Assembly (NCBI GenBank): GCA_965204465.1
Contig: CBDBES010000002.1
Location: 868,001-932,000, forward strand
From: CBDBES01 sp965204465
GTDB taxonomy: Bacteria > Spirochaetota > Leptospiria > Turneriellales > CBDBES01
Reading direction: 5' to 3'
DNA length: 64,000 bases
This document shows, piece by piece, positions 63,659 through 64,000 of the stretch. The position numbers and the translations under genes are program-made. The notes below the pieces were generated by a model. That model made no database searches. It was given only the letters and a program-made list of their open reading frames with translations, and was not told the origin of the DNA. Within the stretch, counting starts at the first letter, position 1. Every line of letters starts with the position of its first letter.

Positions 63659-64000
63659 TTAAGGATTCGCCAAAATCACACCTATATTTCTACCTGTGTC
63701 TCCTTTTCTATGACTATATAACTTGTTTGAATGAAACGTATCTTCATCATCCCATATAATTTGTTCTGGATCAATCAATTCTTCTTCAAATTGGGATTTT
63801 AAAATATAACTCATATCCAATTTTTTTTGGGATTTGTTTCCTATAGAAAATTCAGGATCAAATTTAGAATAAACTTCTTGATCGACTTCATAAAAATCAG
63901 CATGAATATGAGGACCTATCCAGAAGAAGAGTTTTTCTTTTTTTAAATGCGGAATTTTTTTCTCAAAAAAATGCATGGTTTGATTTAAAATTTTTTTACT
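63659..64000 (-). CDS. pgeF: PgeF/YfiH laccase-domain protein, N-terminus outside the window
   Basis: The visible 113 residues match the C-terminal third of the YfiH/PgeF family (multicopper polyphenol oxidase fold): FFWIGPHIHADFYEVDQEVYSKF, LDMSYILKSQFEEELIDPEQI, and FHSNKLYSHRKGDTGRNIGVI, where the family has CT..fFSYRR..TGR. These proteins edit wrong amino acids in peptidoglycan precursors. The frame runs on past 64000 with no stop. An apparent start at 63976 is internal. Confidence 0.85.
   Translation of the reverse strand, partial: SKKILNQTMHFFEKKIPHLKKEKLFFWIGPHIHADFYEVDQEVYSKFDPEFSIGNKSQKKLDMSYILKSQFEEELIDPEQIIWDDEDTFHSNKLYSHRKGDTGRNIGVILANP

Overview
The window is AT-rich bacterial DNA (with a GC-richer island at about 12.4-19.2 kb) and looks like a flagellated spirochaete, most likely of the Leptospira lineage. 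The evidence is flagellar and chemotaxis genes (fliM, flgM, a CheX-type phosphatase), many small proteins with relaxed spirochaete-style lipoboxes, outer-membrane barrel proteins, and scattered housekeeping genes in short mixed-strand operons. The lineage call is an inference from gene content. No rRNA, CRISPR array or phage block was found; one tRNA (Ala, anticodon GGC) is present.

Layout. 0-3 kb: a thiolase cut by the window edge, tRNA-Ala, a hairpin-rich spacer, a small lipoprotein and a decayed IS1182-type transposase. 3-10.2 kb: murG overlapping an HD-domain protein related to CCA-adding enzymes, then thyA-folA, a periplasmic helical protein and mnmG. 10.2-12 kb: an FG-GAP beta-propeller surface protein. 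12.4-19.2 kb: a Type III restriction-modification island (mod, a two-TM membrane protein, res) whose base composition differs from the surroundings. 19.5-24.4 kb: an accessory region with a SpoIID-like lipoprotein carrying a C10 tract, a secreted HNH nuclease, a dense array of palindromes, and a broken Calx-beta/GLUG surface protein gene.

24.4-31.7 kb: a complete clade II (Sec-type) nitrous oxide reductase operon on the minus strand: c-type cytochrome lipoprotein, nosZ, a polytopic membrane protein, nosL, nosD, nosF, a ferredoxin/metallo-beta-lactamase fusion and nosY. Two of these genes (the membrane protein and the ferredoxin-MBL protein) have no usable ATG/GTG/TTG at the conserved N-terminus and seem to start at ATA, or to use another unusual mechanism. 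The operon would let the cell reduce N2O to N2.

32-64 kb is mostly core genome: uvrA-purB-manC; a cell-wall amidase and its partner; cheX; an MNT-HEPN fusion; dut-RNase J; two outer-membrane proteins, one behind a strong Fur-type box; an iron-ADH-fold protein that seems to lack metal ligands; flgM behind a palindrome; pdhB; an M23 peptidase; MaoC; a DUF2130 protein; a periplasmic protein with fliM; cysC; stand-alone coaB; an MTA/SAH-nucleosidase-like protein; fbaB; a Lol/MacB-type ABC transporter next to a receiver-HATPase protein; sucA; and partial pgeF.

The most unusual points are the non-canonical starts in the nos operon, the ferredoxin-MBL gene inside that operon, the covarying hairpin array at 21.34-21.60 kb, the mosaic Type III R-M locus with an embedded membrane protein, and the C10 tract that could make the SpoIID-like lipoprotein phase variable.
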